A stretch of 64,000 nt of DNA from Pempheris klunzingeri (taxonomy: Eukaryota > Chordata > Actinopteri > Acropomatiformes > Pempheridae). Position 1 is the first letter of the stretch, and each line of letters opens with the position of its first letter. Where the stretch lies: positions 26,778,167-26,842,166 of the forward strand of contig NC_092018.1 of the NCBI RefSeq assembly GCF_042242105.1, read 5' to 3'. Positions 38,721-49,775 of the stretch are shown here, in pieces. Made by a program: the position numbers and the translations under genes. The notes beneath the pieces were generated by a model that worked only from the letters and a program-made list of their open reading frames with translations, was not told the origin of the DNA and ran no database searches.

Positions 38721-41700
38721 GTGAGTCGCTGCGCTTTACACTCACCAAAAGCATCTTTTCATAACCTGTACGAAGTCTCAGCAGGCTGGTACAGATGGCT
38801 ACATCACTGATGTCACCCTCCATTATGTAATGATGCGTGAATCCCTACTTGTCTTTTAATTACCTAAAAGTGAATACAGGTATGTTTCCTACTGATGTTT
38901 TCTTGATGTCTTTGCATTGGCAGTGAGATGCATACTGCACAACTTTAAGTAATAATAATAATGTCCCTTTAATGTACCATATGCTGAACTTAGTTGAGGG
39001 AGCAGAACAATCCGGTCGAGCTCCGGGGAGGAACACTAACAATAGATCCCCTATCTCACTGCTTCTCCTAAGAGATGTAATCTTGAAGAGAGCACAGAGA
39101 TACGCTCAATAAATTGAGCACATATAATGAAAAGGGAAGCTTAGCACTTGACGGGGGAAGGTTATGTTTTTTCACGAGGTTACAAGGTGCACCCCCCCCG
39201 TCGCCCGTGGATTGAATAAGAAGTTTTAACAGTCATGGGAATTCCAGAGCACAGGCTGGTGGAGGTGTCCTCATTTCACAATAGAGAAGAAGAAGTGAAG
39301 AAGGAAGTTGCGTGTCCTAGTTTTTAGAAGATTCGTCCCTCCTTGATATTTAAACCGTGAGGACGGTCATGTCCTGAGAGGAGAGGGGCTTCAGACAAAA
39401 TACAAGTGCCAATGTTGTGTCAAGTGATGATGTTTGTCTGTGCAGGACGATGGTGAACGCAGGCTTTACTACAATCCCAGAGGGAGCTTTCTCACACCTT
39501 CACCTACTGCAGTTCCTGTGAGTGTCCCGACCCACATCGGAGCACTTCCACAAGCTTCACACATCATAAACTCTCAATTCTCTGTCTCCGAAAATTTCTC
39601 GGCTTCACAGTGAGCCCCATTTGATAAACACAGTCACAACACTCAGCGTCGCACGTATGTTTTCACACAGCCGACGTTGTTGCACATGCAGACATCTTTT
39701 GTTTTGCGGTGACAATGGAAGGACGTCAGCTGCTCGAAATGAATGGTTATTGAAAACAGTGGTGACATAGCAGTAATAAGAGTGAAGTGGCTCTGTATCA
39801 GTGTCATCACCAATCACCAACTCCCCTCAGCTCTGCTCTGCCGGACAAAGGGCCGCTTATCTGCTCAGATGCAATCATGAGTGTGTGTTCATGTCCGTGT
39901 GTGTCTGTGTGTGTGTGTTTGTGTGTTGGTCCACGTGTGCTTGTATAAAATACATTTATGTATTCACATCAGATTGGCTTCATATACTGTGTATGATGTA
40001 TGTGACTGAGACTGTATTAAGTATTTTTTACGCATGTTATTTAAAAAGCAGCTCTAAATTTGTGCAGAGACACGTGCAAACAGCTCTTTTTAGATATCAA
40101 AACAGCAGTGTAGATGCTTCAGTTGGACATGTGCTATGTTATCATTATAACTGGATCCTTATTGCCTCCTTTGTGCAGGCTCTTGAACTCCAACACATTC
40201 ACCATGATCGCTGATGATGCGTTTGCTGGCCTGTCTCACCTGCAGTACCTGTGAGTGTCTCACCTCAACGTGAACTTCTGCTACTTCAAAAATTATTTTG
40301 ACCAATCTCTTAACCCGCTGTGTTTTGGTGTAACTCAGCTTGGAAAACACTGTTGAAATGCACGTATACTACTGTACATGTACTGTCAAAAACCCTTTGC
40401 TCCAGGAAGTTTTAAAGTAAGACTATGTAACATGCTTATTTATTACAAATAAAAAAGGAAGAAAGTTGAAAGTTTAAATTCATAGGCAGTGAAATGCACT
40501 CTTGCCCAGTTCAGTGCACTCAGGGTTTTAGCTGCTGCAGCCTTACTTAGTCTGGTATGACTTAAATAAATACTGTTGTGGAACTCATAACTGTCCCACT
40601 ATGATGCTAGTTTTAGCTAATATTTTAGCAAAAGTTACACAAGCTCACGTTTAAGGAGACTTTCTTTGTTTTCTTAGACGCACTGCTACTTTTGTGAATA
40701 ACTGCACTGTGAGATTTCAGGCTTGGGCTCTGCAGTGTGGCAAAGAACTGCCAAAAGTCCAACCGAAAATAAATTCTCCTACGACAGCAGGCACACTGCC
40801 TCCATCGGGAGATAAAGCTGAATATGCCATTCTGCGAATTGATGGGTTTTGGAAAGTAGTTAGCTGATGGCTCGGAGTGTGCAGCTCTCCGTGATGGCCA
40901 TGCCTCAGGCTGCTTGCTGTGTGTGGCTTTGGCTGCAGCCCAGCCATCAGGCCTCTCTGCATCACTGCCACTACGGTCGCTACAGCCTGTGCATGCTAAT
41001 CAAGTCATATATTTTCATATCCAGCCACCTCCAAAGAGGCCATGCTGTGTGTCCTCGACTATCAATAGACAAAACGTAGACAGGACAGGATCAAATGGCG
41101 CTGACACGCAGACCTTTGTAATACTCGCTGCACTTAGTGTCTTATTTTTATCACATCAATCAAAGCCATGAAATGAACTTTTCCCCTTAAGATTCACTGA
41201 CATGATCTACTGCGGTCTTTAATACACTGATTGTATTAGTCTGTACAATCTATCAAAAACTAAATAAGAACAACTAAATATTCACACGTGTCGTCACATC
41301 TGACTCCCTCCTCAAGCTGTAACCCTGTGATTATAAATCCACCACATGCACACTGTGTGCCATTACCCAAAATAATTCCTGCTCACAGTCCCACTCCTGT
41401 TGTACCCTGCACTGACAACACAGCCTCCTCCAAACAAGGACGGCATTCTATAACGCTGGCTGAATTTCATCAGTTTGTCATCACCGTGTGACATATGAGT
41501 GGTTCGCTCTCTTCTCAGGTTCATTGAGAATAATGACATCCAGGCTCTCTCCAAGTATACCCTCAGAGGACTCAAATCCCTCACTCATCTGTGAGTATTC
41601 TGTGGAGCTAATAAGATGGAGAGGCCTTGTCCACCATTTGTCACTTTGCACAGCAATACACACAGAGCAGGGACCATTCCTGTTTATGGATTCTTTCAGA

Positions 41701-43655
41701 TCTCTCTCGAACAACAACCTGCAGCAGCTGCCGAGAGACCTCTTCAAACATCTGGACATCCTCACAGATTTGTAAGTGTGCCTGTCAAACCGTACCGGTA
41801 AACTTTTTGCCTTCTTTTCCTTCTCGTTTGGTTCGTTAGATTTGAACGTTTGAGATGTGAACTTGCATATTTTCTCTGTTCCCCATCTGTTACTCAGAGA
41901 TCTGCGGGGGAACTCTTTCCGCTGTGACTGTAAAATCAAGTGGCTGGTGGACTGGATGGAGAAGACCAACACTTCTGTTCCCGCTATCTACTGTGCCAGC
42001 CCCTTCGAATTCCAGGGACGCAGAATCCATGATCTGGCACCACGAGACTTCAACTGCATCAGCGCAGGTTTCACCTCTATTTTCAATGTTTTGCCAAAGG
42101 CAGAGCTTCTTGCTTAATGAATATCATAACTCTGTGTTGTTCCCCCACAGATTTTGCTGTTTATGAGACCTTCCCTTTCCACTCTGTGTCTGCGGAGTCC
42201 TATGAGTTCAACGGGGATCAGTTTGTGGCCTTCGCTCAGCCTGATTCGGGGTTCTGCACCTTGTATGTATGGGATCATGTGGAGATGGTCTTCAGGACGT
42301 TTCACAACATTACCTGTAAGTTTCCAGCTATGACGACACAAAAGCTGCAACATTCTCTCTTTAAATGAATCCTAATGGAGATTCTGCGTATCTCTCTTGA
42401 AGCTCGTTCTGCTGTGTACTGCAAACCAGTGGTGATAAACAACAGCCTTTACATGGTCGTGGCCCAACTTTTTGGTGGATCTCATATCTACAAGTAAGGC
42501 TCGCAATTTAATCTTGCAAACAGGTGTTTGATTTTTTACCAGCATATTAACAAAATCTTAGAGGAATTGCTTGACATTTTGGGAAAAACTCTTATTCACA
42601 TTCTTGCCAGGAGTTAGATGAGAGGATCATCTGTAATCGCACATCTGTACCATGAATATGTTGCCGGACACAGCAGATAATTAGCTTAGCTTAGCATAAA
42701 GACTGGAAGCAGGGGGGAAGTGCTAGCCTGGCTCTGTCCAAAGGTAACAAAATCTACCTGCAAGCACCTCTCAAGCTAACAGAGCACGGTTTATGGCATG
42801 TGGTAACAACATTCTCCTCTGACTCTTGACAAGAAAGCAAATATAGTTCCAAAAATGTCGCACTACTCCTTTAAATGCGCAAAGCTTTAGGATGGAAAAC
42901 TATGACGACCTTCTTGTTGTCACAGGTGGGAAGAAGACCCGCAGCGCTTTGTAAAGATCCAAGACATTGACACCACTCGCGTGAGGAAGCCCAACTTCGT
43001 GGACACCTTCCAGCTGGATGGGGAGTGGTACTTTGTCGTGGCAGACAGCTCCAAGGCCGGCTCCACCAGCATTTATCGCTGGAACAGCAATGGTTTCTAC
43101 TCCTACCAGTCCCTCCACCCCTGGCATCGGGACACCCATGTGGAGTTCCTTGAGGCTGGGGGAAGGCCTCACCTCATCCTGTCCAGCGCCTCTCAGCCGC
43201 CGGTGGTTTACCAGTGGAACCGAAACCAGAGGCAGTTTGCGTTTTCCTCCCAAATCACAGAGCTGGCAGACGTGCAGATGGTCAAGCACTTTTGGGTGAG
43301 GAAGGTTCTTTACCTTTGCGTCACACGCTTCATTGGCGACTCCAAGATCCTCCGCTGGGAAGGGCAGCGCTTTGTGGAGATCCAGACTCTTCCTTCTCGG
43401 GGCTCAATGTCAGTGTATCCTTTCACAGTGGGCCTCCGCCAGTACCTCATTCTTGGAAGTGATTTCTCCTTCTCCAGAGTATACCTGTGGGATGACCTCA
43501 CTCAGCGCTTTCAGCCCTTCCAGGAGCTCAACATGAGAGCCCCGCGGGCGTTCAGCTTGGTGTCTGTCGACAACAAGGACATTCTGCTGGCTGCCAGCTT
43601 CAAAGGCAACACCCTGGCCTACCAGCACCTGGTGGTGGATCTCAGTGCCAAGTAG
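38491..43655 (+). CDS. lgi3: Leucine-rich glioma-inactivated protein 3 (secreted LRR/EPTP protein)
   Basis: Secreted neuronal protein of the LGI family, which binds ADAM22/23-type receptors through its EPTP propeller. Exons: 38491-38720, 39446-39517, 40179-40250, 41519-41590, 41700-41771, 41898-42067, 42151-42315, 42403-42493, 42926-43655; 1674 nt, 557 residues, against about 548 in human LGI3. Order: signal peptide (1 to about 33), LRR N-cap [16 protein letters not shown], four 24-residue LRRs each on a 72-nt exon, LRR C-cap with [11 protein letters not shown], then seven EPTP repeats to the end (HLVVDLSAK). The ATG at 38491 is the first in its frame. LGI3 rather than LGI1/2/4 is chosen from [17 protein letters not shown] and the exact RDxFKHLDIL context. 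No truncation is seen. Confidence 0.93.
39446..39517 (+). CDS. lgi3: lgi3 exon 2: LRR 1
   Basis: 72 nt, one leucine-rich repeat ([20 protein letters not shown]). Acceptor TGTGCAG, donor CT|GTGAGT. Confidence 0.93.
40179..40250 (+). CDS. lgi3: lgi3 exon 3: LRR 2
   Basis: 72 nt, repeat [20 protein letters not shown] followed by LQYL. Same phase as its neighbours. Confidence 0.93.
41519..41590 (+). CDS. lgi3: lgi3 exon 4: LRR 3
   Basis: 72 nt, repeat [20 protein letters not shown] followed by LTHL. Confidence 0.93.
41700..41771 (+). CDS. lgi3: lgi3 exon 5: LRR 4
   Basis: 72 nt, repeat [20 protein letters not shown]. Donor TT|GTAAGT. Confidence 0.93.
41898..42067 (+). CDS. lgi3: lgi3 exon 6: LRR C-cap
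   Basis: 170 nt. It encodes [20 protein letters not shown], then the cysteines of YCASP and FNCIS that close the LRR domain. Confidence 0.93.
42151..42315 (+). CDS. lgi3: lgi3 exon 7: EPTP repeat 1
   Basis: 165 nt, acceptor CCCCCACAG, donor T|GTAAGT. It encodes [20 protein letters not shown] and [16 protein letters not shown] with one N-glycosylation sequon. Confidence 0.93.
42403..42493 (+). CDS. lgi3: lgi3 exon 8: EPTP repeat 2
   Basis: 91 nt. It encodes [20 protein letters not shown] and FGGSHIYK, the conserved [12 protein letters not shown] motif of LGI proteins. Donor AA|GTAAGG. Confidence 0.93.
42562..42877. mobile_element. MITE-like teleost repeat, copy 2 (lgi3 intron 8)
   Basis: Starts GAGGAATTGCTTGACATTTT and ends GTCGCACTACTCCTTTAAAT, a degraded terminal inverted repeat (AAAGGAGTAGTGCGACATTT in reverse). 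The interior AGCTTAGCTTAGCATAAAGA and GCTAGCCTGGCTCTGTCCAA is typical of an abundant teleost repeat. Same family as 35622-35910, but better preserved. Confidence 0.65.
42926..43655 (+). CDS. lgi3: lgi3 exon 9: EPTP repeats 3-7 and stop
   Basis: 730 nt with TAG at 43653-43655. It encodes [60 protein letters not shown] and the end [12 protein letters not shown]. The large final exon is typical of LGI genes. Confidence 0.95.
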
Positions 43656-45300
43656 ACACGGTACAGCCGAGAGCAGAAAGGAGGCATTTCTGAGCATTTA
43701 TCAACACGTGCCAAATAAACGAAAGACTGCAAAATGTTTAAGCCATGTAATCACAGGTCTGCTGTTTCAGCTGATGTTTTAAGCGAGGCGACTAATTAAA
43801 TGATTAATCTATTTTTCTGCACTGTCCCTTAACAGCTGAATGAAATGATGTGACAATACGCAGCATTAGCAACATGCCAACATAAGTGTCAAGTCACTGC
43901 CGCATCACTGCTTCTCTTCTGCCAACCATATATCTAGGCCATTTATTTTTCAAAAGTATTATATTGTGTACTTTACTAATGGGAAAATGACCTGCATGTG
44001 CATTTACTGAATTATTCACTGGATGAGTGGATGCATTAACTGACTGTAAAACTATGAAGATTTTCTAAGTTACACGGTGTAGTTTATCTGTGTAGCATTT
44101 TGCATGACGCCACACAAATGATATAACTATGTAAACCAAGCAATACTTACCACTGCAATACTTTAAATCCTTGATCGTGTTTATCTTTATGTACGAGACA
44201 CCGTTGAACCTGTGTAGGATTTAATGTTCGTTCTGCAATAATAACACAGGATCAGAGCCGGCCTGAGGCATGAGCAAACTAAGTGAGGGGCCCCAAAATT
44301 GGCTGAAAATGTGAACCAACTTAAGCACTAATTGTTTGTTTGCTTTCTTTAAGTTTTTTTTTTTCCTTTAGGACATGATGATTTTTGTTATAGTACCCAA
44401 ATCCCAAAAAATGTCTCCTCAGTTCAAGACAGAAGTATTTTTTGGAGATGTGGGAAACAGGAGAACATTTGCAAAACTGTGGATTATAACTAATAACCAA
44501 TTTGAGAGAGAACATTCAGATTGGGGGATTTGTGGGAGCTGTAACAGGATGAGGAAGCTATAAAAATCTAATCCTATCCTATGTTTTAATGTGCAGTCAC
44601 AGACTGTGTTGAACTGTTGCTGTGTACATTTGCACATGGAGGGGTGGGCGGGAAGGGGGTAGCCTATAATTAAATTGAGCTTATGGTGCCTAAAAAGTCC
44701 CGTGTGTTATGTCTTATGTGGTTGCATTTGCTTTTCAAAAACCATGACGACAACAAAAACACAACTCCTGCAGCCAGCAGCAGTTTGTCTTGTATTACAG
44801 TGCAAAAGAGAGCTGGGACCACACTGGAGATCAGTCAGATCCAGAGGATGCTTGTTACCCTTTGGCCTGTACAGTACACAACAAATGAAAAAAAAAAATC
44901 AAATTGTGTGATTCACATTTAAATAGTTACAGTAGTAGTTACAAATCAGAAAATGGGCGAAAACTCAAATTAAAAATACTTTTAATTTGCATGTGTTCTG
45001 GGCAGAGATGCGCACAGAGGGCGCAAACACAAAGCTTGTGAGCAAAGCTTTAGGTGCGCTTGCTTTCTGTTTTTAGAACATCTGCGTGGGTGGAAATAAC
45101 TGCATTTGCCCTTCGGGAGACATAACACCGCCCGCTCGCACGGTTCTGAGTCTTAAAACGAGCCCGCTCACATGTTGTTGTTGTTGATATGTGAAGCGTT
45201 AGCTCGCGTTAGCCACATTTTATGCACCATGGTGAAGTGAGGGGTCGCTTTGACAGCTGGCAGCGACATGTGAGCCACAGCTCTGGTTTTCCCTTTTAGC
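43656..45300. other. lgi3 3' UTR and lgi3-chmp7 intergenic
   Basis: AATAAA at 43714-43719 could end a very short lgi3 transcript, though a longer 3' UTR is possible. Around 44258-44310 the text GAGCCGGCCTGAGGCATGAG followed by GGGGCCCCA resembles a DNA-transposon end seen in vertebrate genomes; I cannot find its partner with confidence. Otherwise no gene. The chmp7 promoter must lie before 45485. Confidence 0.45.
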
Positions 45301-45485
45301 AGACGATATTTTAGCAGACTGGTAACTTCACGTTGAGTGCTTGTTTCTGGTCAGAGTGAAGGAGGCTAGCTGTAGTTAGCCCAACGTTAACTTGGTGCTA
45401 AACTAGCTAACGGTAGCCGCGTGAGCTGTCCACACAAGCGACCGAATAAAAGGCTTCAGCTTCAGTCCAGACTCGTGTGCTGTAA

Positions 45486-45748
45486 ATGTCTAACTCCAGA
45501 GAAATGAGTCTCACACCTGAGTGGGACGACGACGAGCGGATGAATTTCATGTTCTCCGACTTTAAGGAGAACCGGGACGTCAACACGACGGACTGGGACA
45601 GTAAGATGGACTTCTGGACGGCGGTGGTTGTGAAAAGCTGCAGGGACCAGGGCACCGTGTGCTTCACCCTGCACGAGCTCAACCAGACCTTTAGGAGGAA
45701 GGAGAAGTCCCCGCTGGGCTTGGCGACTGTCATCCAGTCCATGGCCAG
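45486..45748 (+). CDS. chmp7: chmp7 exon 1
   Basis: 263 nt, donor AG|GTGAGT, phase 2. It encodes the first winged-helix portion, including [20 protein letters not shown] and [11 protein letters not shown]. Confidence 0.93.
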
Positions 45749-48700
45749 GTGAGTGCCACCACGTCCGCCCCGTCTCCGCAGACAGGTCCCCTCTCCACAG
45801 ACAGGTCCCGTCTCTGCACAGACAGGTCCCGTCTCTGCAGACAGGTCCTCTCTCTGCAGACAGGTCCAATCTCTGCAGACAGGTCCTCTCTCTGCAGACA
45901 GGTCCCGACTCTGCAGACAGGTCCCCTCTCTGCAGACAGGTCCCCTCTCTGCAGACAGGTCCCCTCTCTGCAGACAGGTCCCCTCTCTGCAGACAGGTCC
46001 CGACTCTGCAGACAGGTCCCGACTCTGCAGACAGGTCCCCTCTCTGCAGACAGGTCCCGACTCTGCACAGACAGGTCCCCTCTCTGCAGACAGGTCCCGT
46101 CTCTGCAGACAGGTCCTCTCTCTGCAGACAGGTCCCCTCTCTGCAGACAGGTCCCGTCTCTGCAGACAGGTCCTCTCTCTGCAGACGGGTCCAATCTCTG
46201 CAGACAGGTCCTCTCTCTGCAGACAGGTCCCGACTCTGCAGACAGGTCCCCTCTCTGCAGACAGGTCCCCTCTCTGCAGACAGGTCCCCTCTCTGCAGAC
46301 AGGTCCCGACTCTGCAGACAGGTCCCGACTCTGCAGACAGGTCCCCTCTCTGCAGACAGGTCCCGACTCTGCACAGACAGGTCCCCTCTCTGCAGACAGG
46401 TCCCGTCTCTGCAGACAGGTCCTCTCTCTGCAGACAGGTCCCCTCTCTGCAGACAGGTCCCGACTCTGCAGACAGGTCCCGACTCTGCAGACAGGTCCTC
46501 TCTCTGCAGACAGGTCCCCTCTCTGCAGACAGGTCCCGACTCTGCAGACAGGTCCCGACTCTGCAGACAGGTCCCCTCTCTGCAGACAGGTCCTCTCTCT
46601 GCAGACAGGTCCCGACTCTGCAGACAGGTCCCCTCTCTGCAGACAGGTCCCCTCTCCGCAGACAGGTCCCCTCTCCGCAGACAGGTCCCCTCTCTTCAGA
46701 CAGGTCCCCTCTCCGCAGACAGGTCCCCTCTCCGCAGACAGGTCCCGTCTCTCTGGCTCGCTCTGATTCTGTTGTGTGTGTTTGAACTCCTGTCAGATGT
46801 ATGAAGATCCAGAGGGAGTCCGAGTTTGCTGCCAATGTGGACTGTGGCTGGCTGTCCTGGGGTGTCGGCCTGCTGCTGGTGAAGCCTCTGAAATGGACCT
46901 TCTACACCCTCCTGGGAAGCAGCCGGGTGCCTTTGGAGGAGTCCTTCGTTGTTATTGAACTAGTGAAGGTTTGACAAACTGTGACTTGTCTGTCATGATG
47001 TGATTCAGAGGCACTACAATGCAGAATTAACACAACTTGACTTGGGACACCCTAAATTGTGTCAGGTTTTTATTGCACTTGATCGGCTAAGTTAAATATA
47101 GTGTGCATCTGAACAAAAACTGAACTACCTGGTGTGTTTGAACACTTGCAACCATGCTGACTGGTTTCTTTTTCCCCGTCTGCGGTACTCCAGTCAAAGA
47201 GTAAAGGTTATTATGGCAGCTGCTAGATAATACTGAGGTTAATTATCTTTTGCCTTCCAGGAGAAAGCAGCAGAATTACTCAGGGTGTACCGGAGCAGTG
47301 AATTAGCAAGCAGCCCCATCCTGTCATTTCAGGAGCTCTGCTCTCTCTCCTCTGACGTCTGCGCCGATGAGGGCACCCTGTGCATGGCGCTCCTGCAGCT
47401 GCAGAGGGACAAGCAAGTGATGGTTTCATTGCACGAAGGCGAGAAGGTAAAGTGTGACCCACTGTTCCACAAACTGTTCATTAAAAGTCATTGGTGGCAT
47501 TTTTGTCTTTGCAAGACAGTTTATCCTCTGACTGCTTGTTCAACGCTGCCTCTGTCTTTATGTGTCTTCATTACAGATTGTTAAGTTTTGTCAGCCTGGG
47601 CAGGATCGCGTCTCCCCGGTTACTGATGTTGATATCGGCATCTACCAGCTGCAGCGCAGCGAGAAGCTGCTGGGAGAGCGGATGGAGAAACTGGGCCATG
47701 AGGCTGACAAGTACATCAACTCAAATATGAGCTTAAAGTAGCAGCAGAGTTAGTATTAGAGTTAGTATGAGTGTAATTTCAATATAAAAGTCTGGTGGGC
47801 AAGTCAGTCCACCTGGGCAAAGAGACTTGTACTATTATTTTAGGCAGGTACATTCATTGTATGTCATTAAGTGAGGATTATCTTTGTGAAATAACCAGTG
47901 CTGTGTGTTCAACTTGATGCTTTAGCCCTTTCTTTCCCAGCTATTGGACTGATTCAGTTGAGTCAGAAGCTTTTTATTTAAATGCAGACTTCCTTTGATT
48001 GTTGCTAAAGCTGCTTTGCATTATCTAAGCACAGGTGCAAAGAGGAAGCAAGGGTCCTCCTCCAGGAAGGGAAGAAATCACAGGTATTCATCAGTCAGCA
48101 GCACAATGCCGGTTAATTGTACCCTCACACATGTGATCACCCAGTGTTCAGTGGTGATATTCCTCGTCTACCACACAGGCTCTGAGGTGTTTGAGAGCCC
48201 GCAAGAGGGTAGAAAAGAGAGCAGACAGCTTGTTTGCCAAACTGGAGTCCATCAGAGGAATCCTGGATAGAATCGCCCAGTCACAGACCGACAAGATGGT
48301 AAAGAGGCGGAACGAACGTCAGCAGTCTGTCTGTGCAGCTGTCTGTGGCCAAGTTCATCAGTGTGCTGAACATGTTTGTAGGTGATGCAGGCGTATCAGG
48401 CCGGTGTGGCAGCACTGAGGCTCTCTCTGAAGGACGTGACTGTGGAACGTGCAGAGAACCTTGTGGATCAAATCCAGGAGGTAGATTTGTTTTTTTATTT
48501 ATTTGAAGACAATGAATTGTGTATTTTATTGGTTGAATCTGAATCTGAATATTTTCTATGATTCAACTAGTTATGTGACACTCAAGATGAGGTGAACCAA
48601 ACTATCTCCAGCGGCGTGACCAGCGCAGGTACACCACACTGTCGGTGCCATGATGTGTCTGTGATGTGTTGTATGTGTGAATATCAAGGAGATCTAAGTG

Positions 48701-49101
48701 AGATGTGTGTTTCACAGACGAGGACATGGACGAGTTGGAGGCGGAACTGAAGACTTTGTTGGACGAGTCAAAGCCGGATTCCTTCCCAGGTTTACCTGAG
48801 GTTCCCACAAATGGTCTGCGCCCCCCCGGGGAGCCGAGCCTGCCAGCTAACGACCTGCTCAGCTCTCTGCCTGCCGTTCCGCTCGGCCACTTGCCTATAA
48901 CCGACGAGCAGCTGGAGAAAGAACTGAATCAGTTGACCCTTACAGATTCAGGTTAGCGCTCTCAGATGTTTTTCCCCTTTTGGACTGTAATGTAAATGTT
49001 GTGTAGTAACGCACGGTTGCCTCTCTGTCTGTCTGTCTCTGTCAGGCTTTCAGCAGAAGAAAATAACTTCGCCAGCCAAGAGGTTAGAGCCAGCACAGTG
49101 A
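45486..49101 (+). CDS. chmp7: Charged multivesicular body protein 7 (ESCRT-III-like)
   Basis: CHMP7 recruits ESCRT-III and VPS4 to the reforming nuclear envelope and acts in endosomal sorting. Exons: 45486-45748, 46797-46968, 47261-47446, 47577-47710, 48035-48083, 48179-48298, 48382-48480, 48571-48628, 48718-48951, 49046-49101; 1371 nt, 456 residues against about 453 in human. The N-terminal half (about 1-220) is the ESCRT-II-like tandem winged-helix region ([31 protein letters not shown]). The C-terminal half is the ESCRT-III helical fold ([46 protein letters not shown]). The acidic tail ends in a MIM-like helix ([15 protein letters not shown]). The start at 45486 gives [19 protein letters not shown]. 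Intron 1 is filled by a 19-bp minisatellite. Confidence 0.94.
45771..46753 (+). repeat. 19-bp minisatellite filling chmp7 intron 1
   Basis: About 51 copies of GCAGACAGGTCCCCTCTCT, with variants CCCGACTCT, CCCGTCTCT, TCCTCTCTCT and CCAATCTCT after the GCAGACAGG core and a few 21-bp units with an inserted CA (GCACAGACAGG). The terminal units at both ends carry CTCCGCAG. A higher-order pattern of about 305-325 bp is repeated (CCAAT units at 45866 and 46191). It starts about 22 bp after the exon 1 donor and ends about 43 bp before the exon 2 acceptor. The 19-bp unit has no stop in any frame. Confidence 0.97.
46797..46968 (+). CDS. chmp7: chmp7 exon 2
   Basis: 172 nt, acceptor CCTGTCAG, donor AAG|GTTTGA in phase 0. 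It encodes [20 protein letters not shown] and [20 protein letters not shown], the membrane-facing winged-helix segment. Confidence 0.93.
47261..47446 (+). CDS. chmp7: chmp7 exon 3
   Basis: 186 nt, acceptor GCCTTCCAG. It encodes [20 protein letters not shown] and [20 protein letters not shown] of the second winged helix. Confidence 0.93.
47577..47710 (+). CDS. chmp7: chmp7 exon 4
   Basis: 134 nt, donor AA|GTACAT in phase 2. It encodes [20 protein letters not shown] and [19 protein letters not shown], the linker and first ESCRT-III helix. Confidence 0.9.
48035..48083 (+). CDS. chmp7: chmp7 exon 5 (49 nt)
   Basis: Very short exon, acceptor AAGCACAG, donor CAG|GTATTC. It encodes [16 protein letters not shown], matching the CKEEARxxxxxGKKQ motif of CHMP7. 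Confidence 0.9.
48179..48298 (+). CDS. chmp7: chmp7 exon 6
   Basis: 120 nt, phase 0 at both ends. It encodes [20 protein letters not shown] and [19 protein letters not shown] of the ESCRT-III core. Confidence 0.93.
48382..48480 (+). CDS. chmp7: chmp7 exon 7
   Basis: 99 nt, acceptor TTTGTAG. It encodes [20 protein letters not shown] and [13 protein letters not shown]. Confidence 0.92.
48571..48628 (+). CDS. chmp7: chmp7 exon 8
   Basis: 58 nt, acceptor CAACTAG, donor G|GTACAC. It encodes [19 protein letters not shown]. Confidence 0.92.
48718..48951 (+). CDS. chmp7: chmp7 exon 9: acidic tail
   Basis: 234 nt, acceptor TTTCACAG, donor G|GTTAGC. It encodes [20 protein letters not shown], a proline-rich linker and [19 protein letters not shown], the VPS4-interacting type of tail helix. 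Confidence 0.93.
49046..49101 (+). CDS. chmp7: chmp7 exon 10 and stop
   Basis: 56 nt, acceptor CTCTGTCAG, stop TGA at 49099-49101. It encodes [17 protein letters not shown]. Confidence 0.9.
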
Positions 49102-49775
49102 GGGGAAACATGGCAAGTCTGAAGCTCTGCATCAACATATCAAACCGTATCTCTTAAAAATGTTCTGTGTGAGTTCATATAAGTTCAAAAACAAATACGT
49201 AAAACTAAAGCAATCAAAGTGAAATCATTAAAGCTTGTAAAATCATCATCAGGATGAAACCAGGCACTTTCCTTCATTTATGGAAAATACACATGCCTTT
49301 ACTGTGGAGGCATGCCAAGAAGGATTTTTAAAGATGTTTTTTCCTTTTATAAGTTAGTGCGCCTTTCAACTTGAAAGCTTTGAAATCTGCTCTGCCAACA
49401 GGATCTGAAGGCTCTCAAGTCAAAAGCGAACATTTTAACAGTTTAAAAAATGCTCTTTGGTATGCCGCCACTAGGAATGCTTTTAATTTCGTGGTATTTT
49501 TGAGAAGAGAGCGAACAAGTATATTTGTCGTGTGTAGTGTGATGGTTGATGTCTCATACTGTCCCTCATTGGCGGTCTTGTAAAGTGTATTAAGTGGCCT
49601 TTTTGAACTGTAAATATGAAACTTAAAGTAAAGAGAGTATTATGTCAAATGATTTATTACAACCATGCATATATTTAGTCTCACTGCGACATACCTTTGA
49701 GGACTGAGAAGCCTACTTTAAGTGAGTCTAACCAAATATGTTTCTCAAAATAAAATTTATTTTAATGACTGTCTG
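49102..49775 (+). other. chmp7: chmp7 3' UTR with polyadenylation signal
   Basis: About 670 bp of A/T-rich non-coding sequence after the stop. AATAAA at 49749-49754 is a good polyadenylation signal. Confidence 0.5.

Noticed and set aside
45771..46753. CRISPR-like repeat array
   Set aside because: Units abut one another with no spacers and the setting is a vertebrate intron; it is a minisatellite.
45462..46835. Minus-strand open frame of 457 codons and two plus-strand frames over 330 codons
   Set aside because: They run through the 19-bp minisatellite, whose unit lacks stops in every frame; they overlap chmp7 exon 1 and have no family resemblance.
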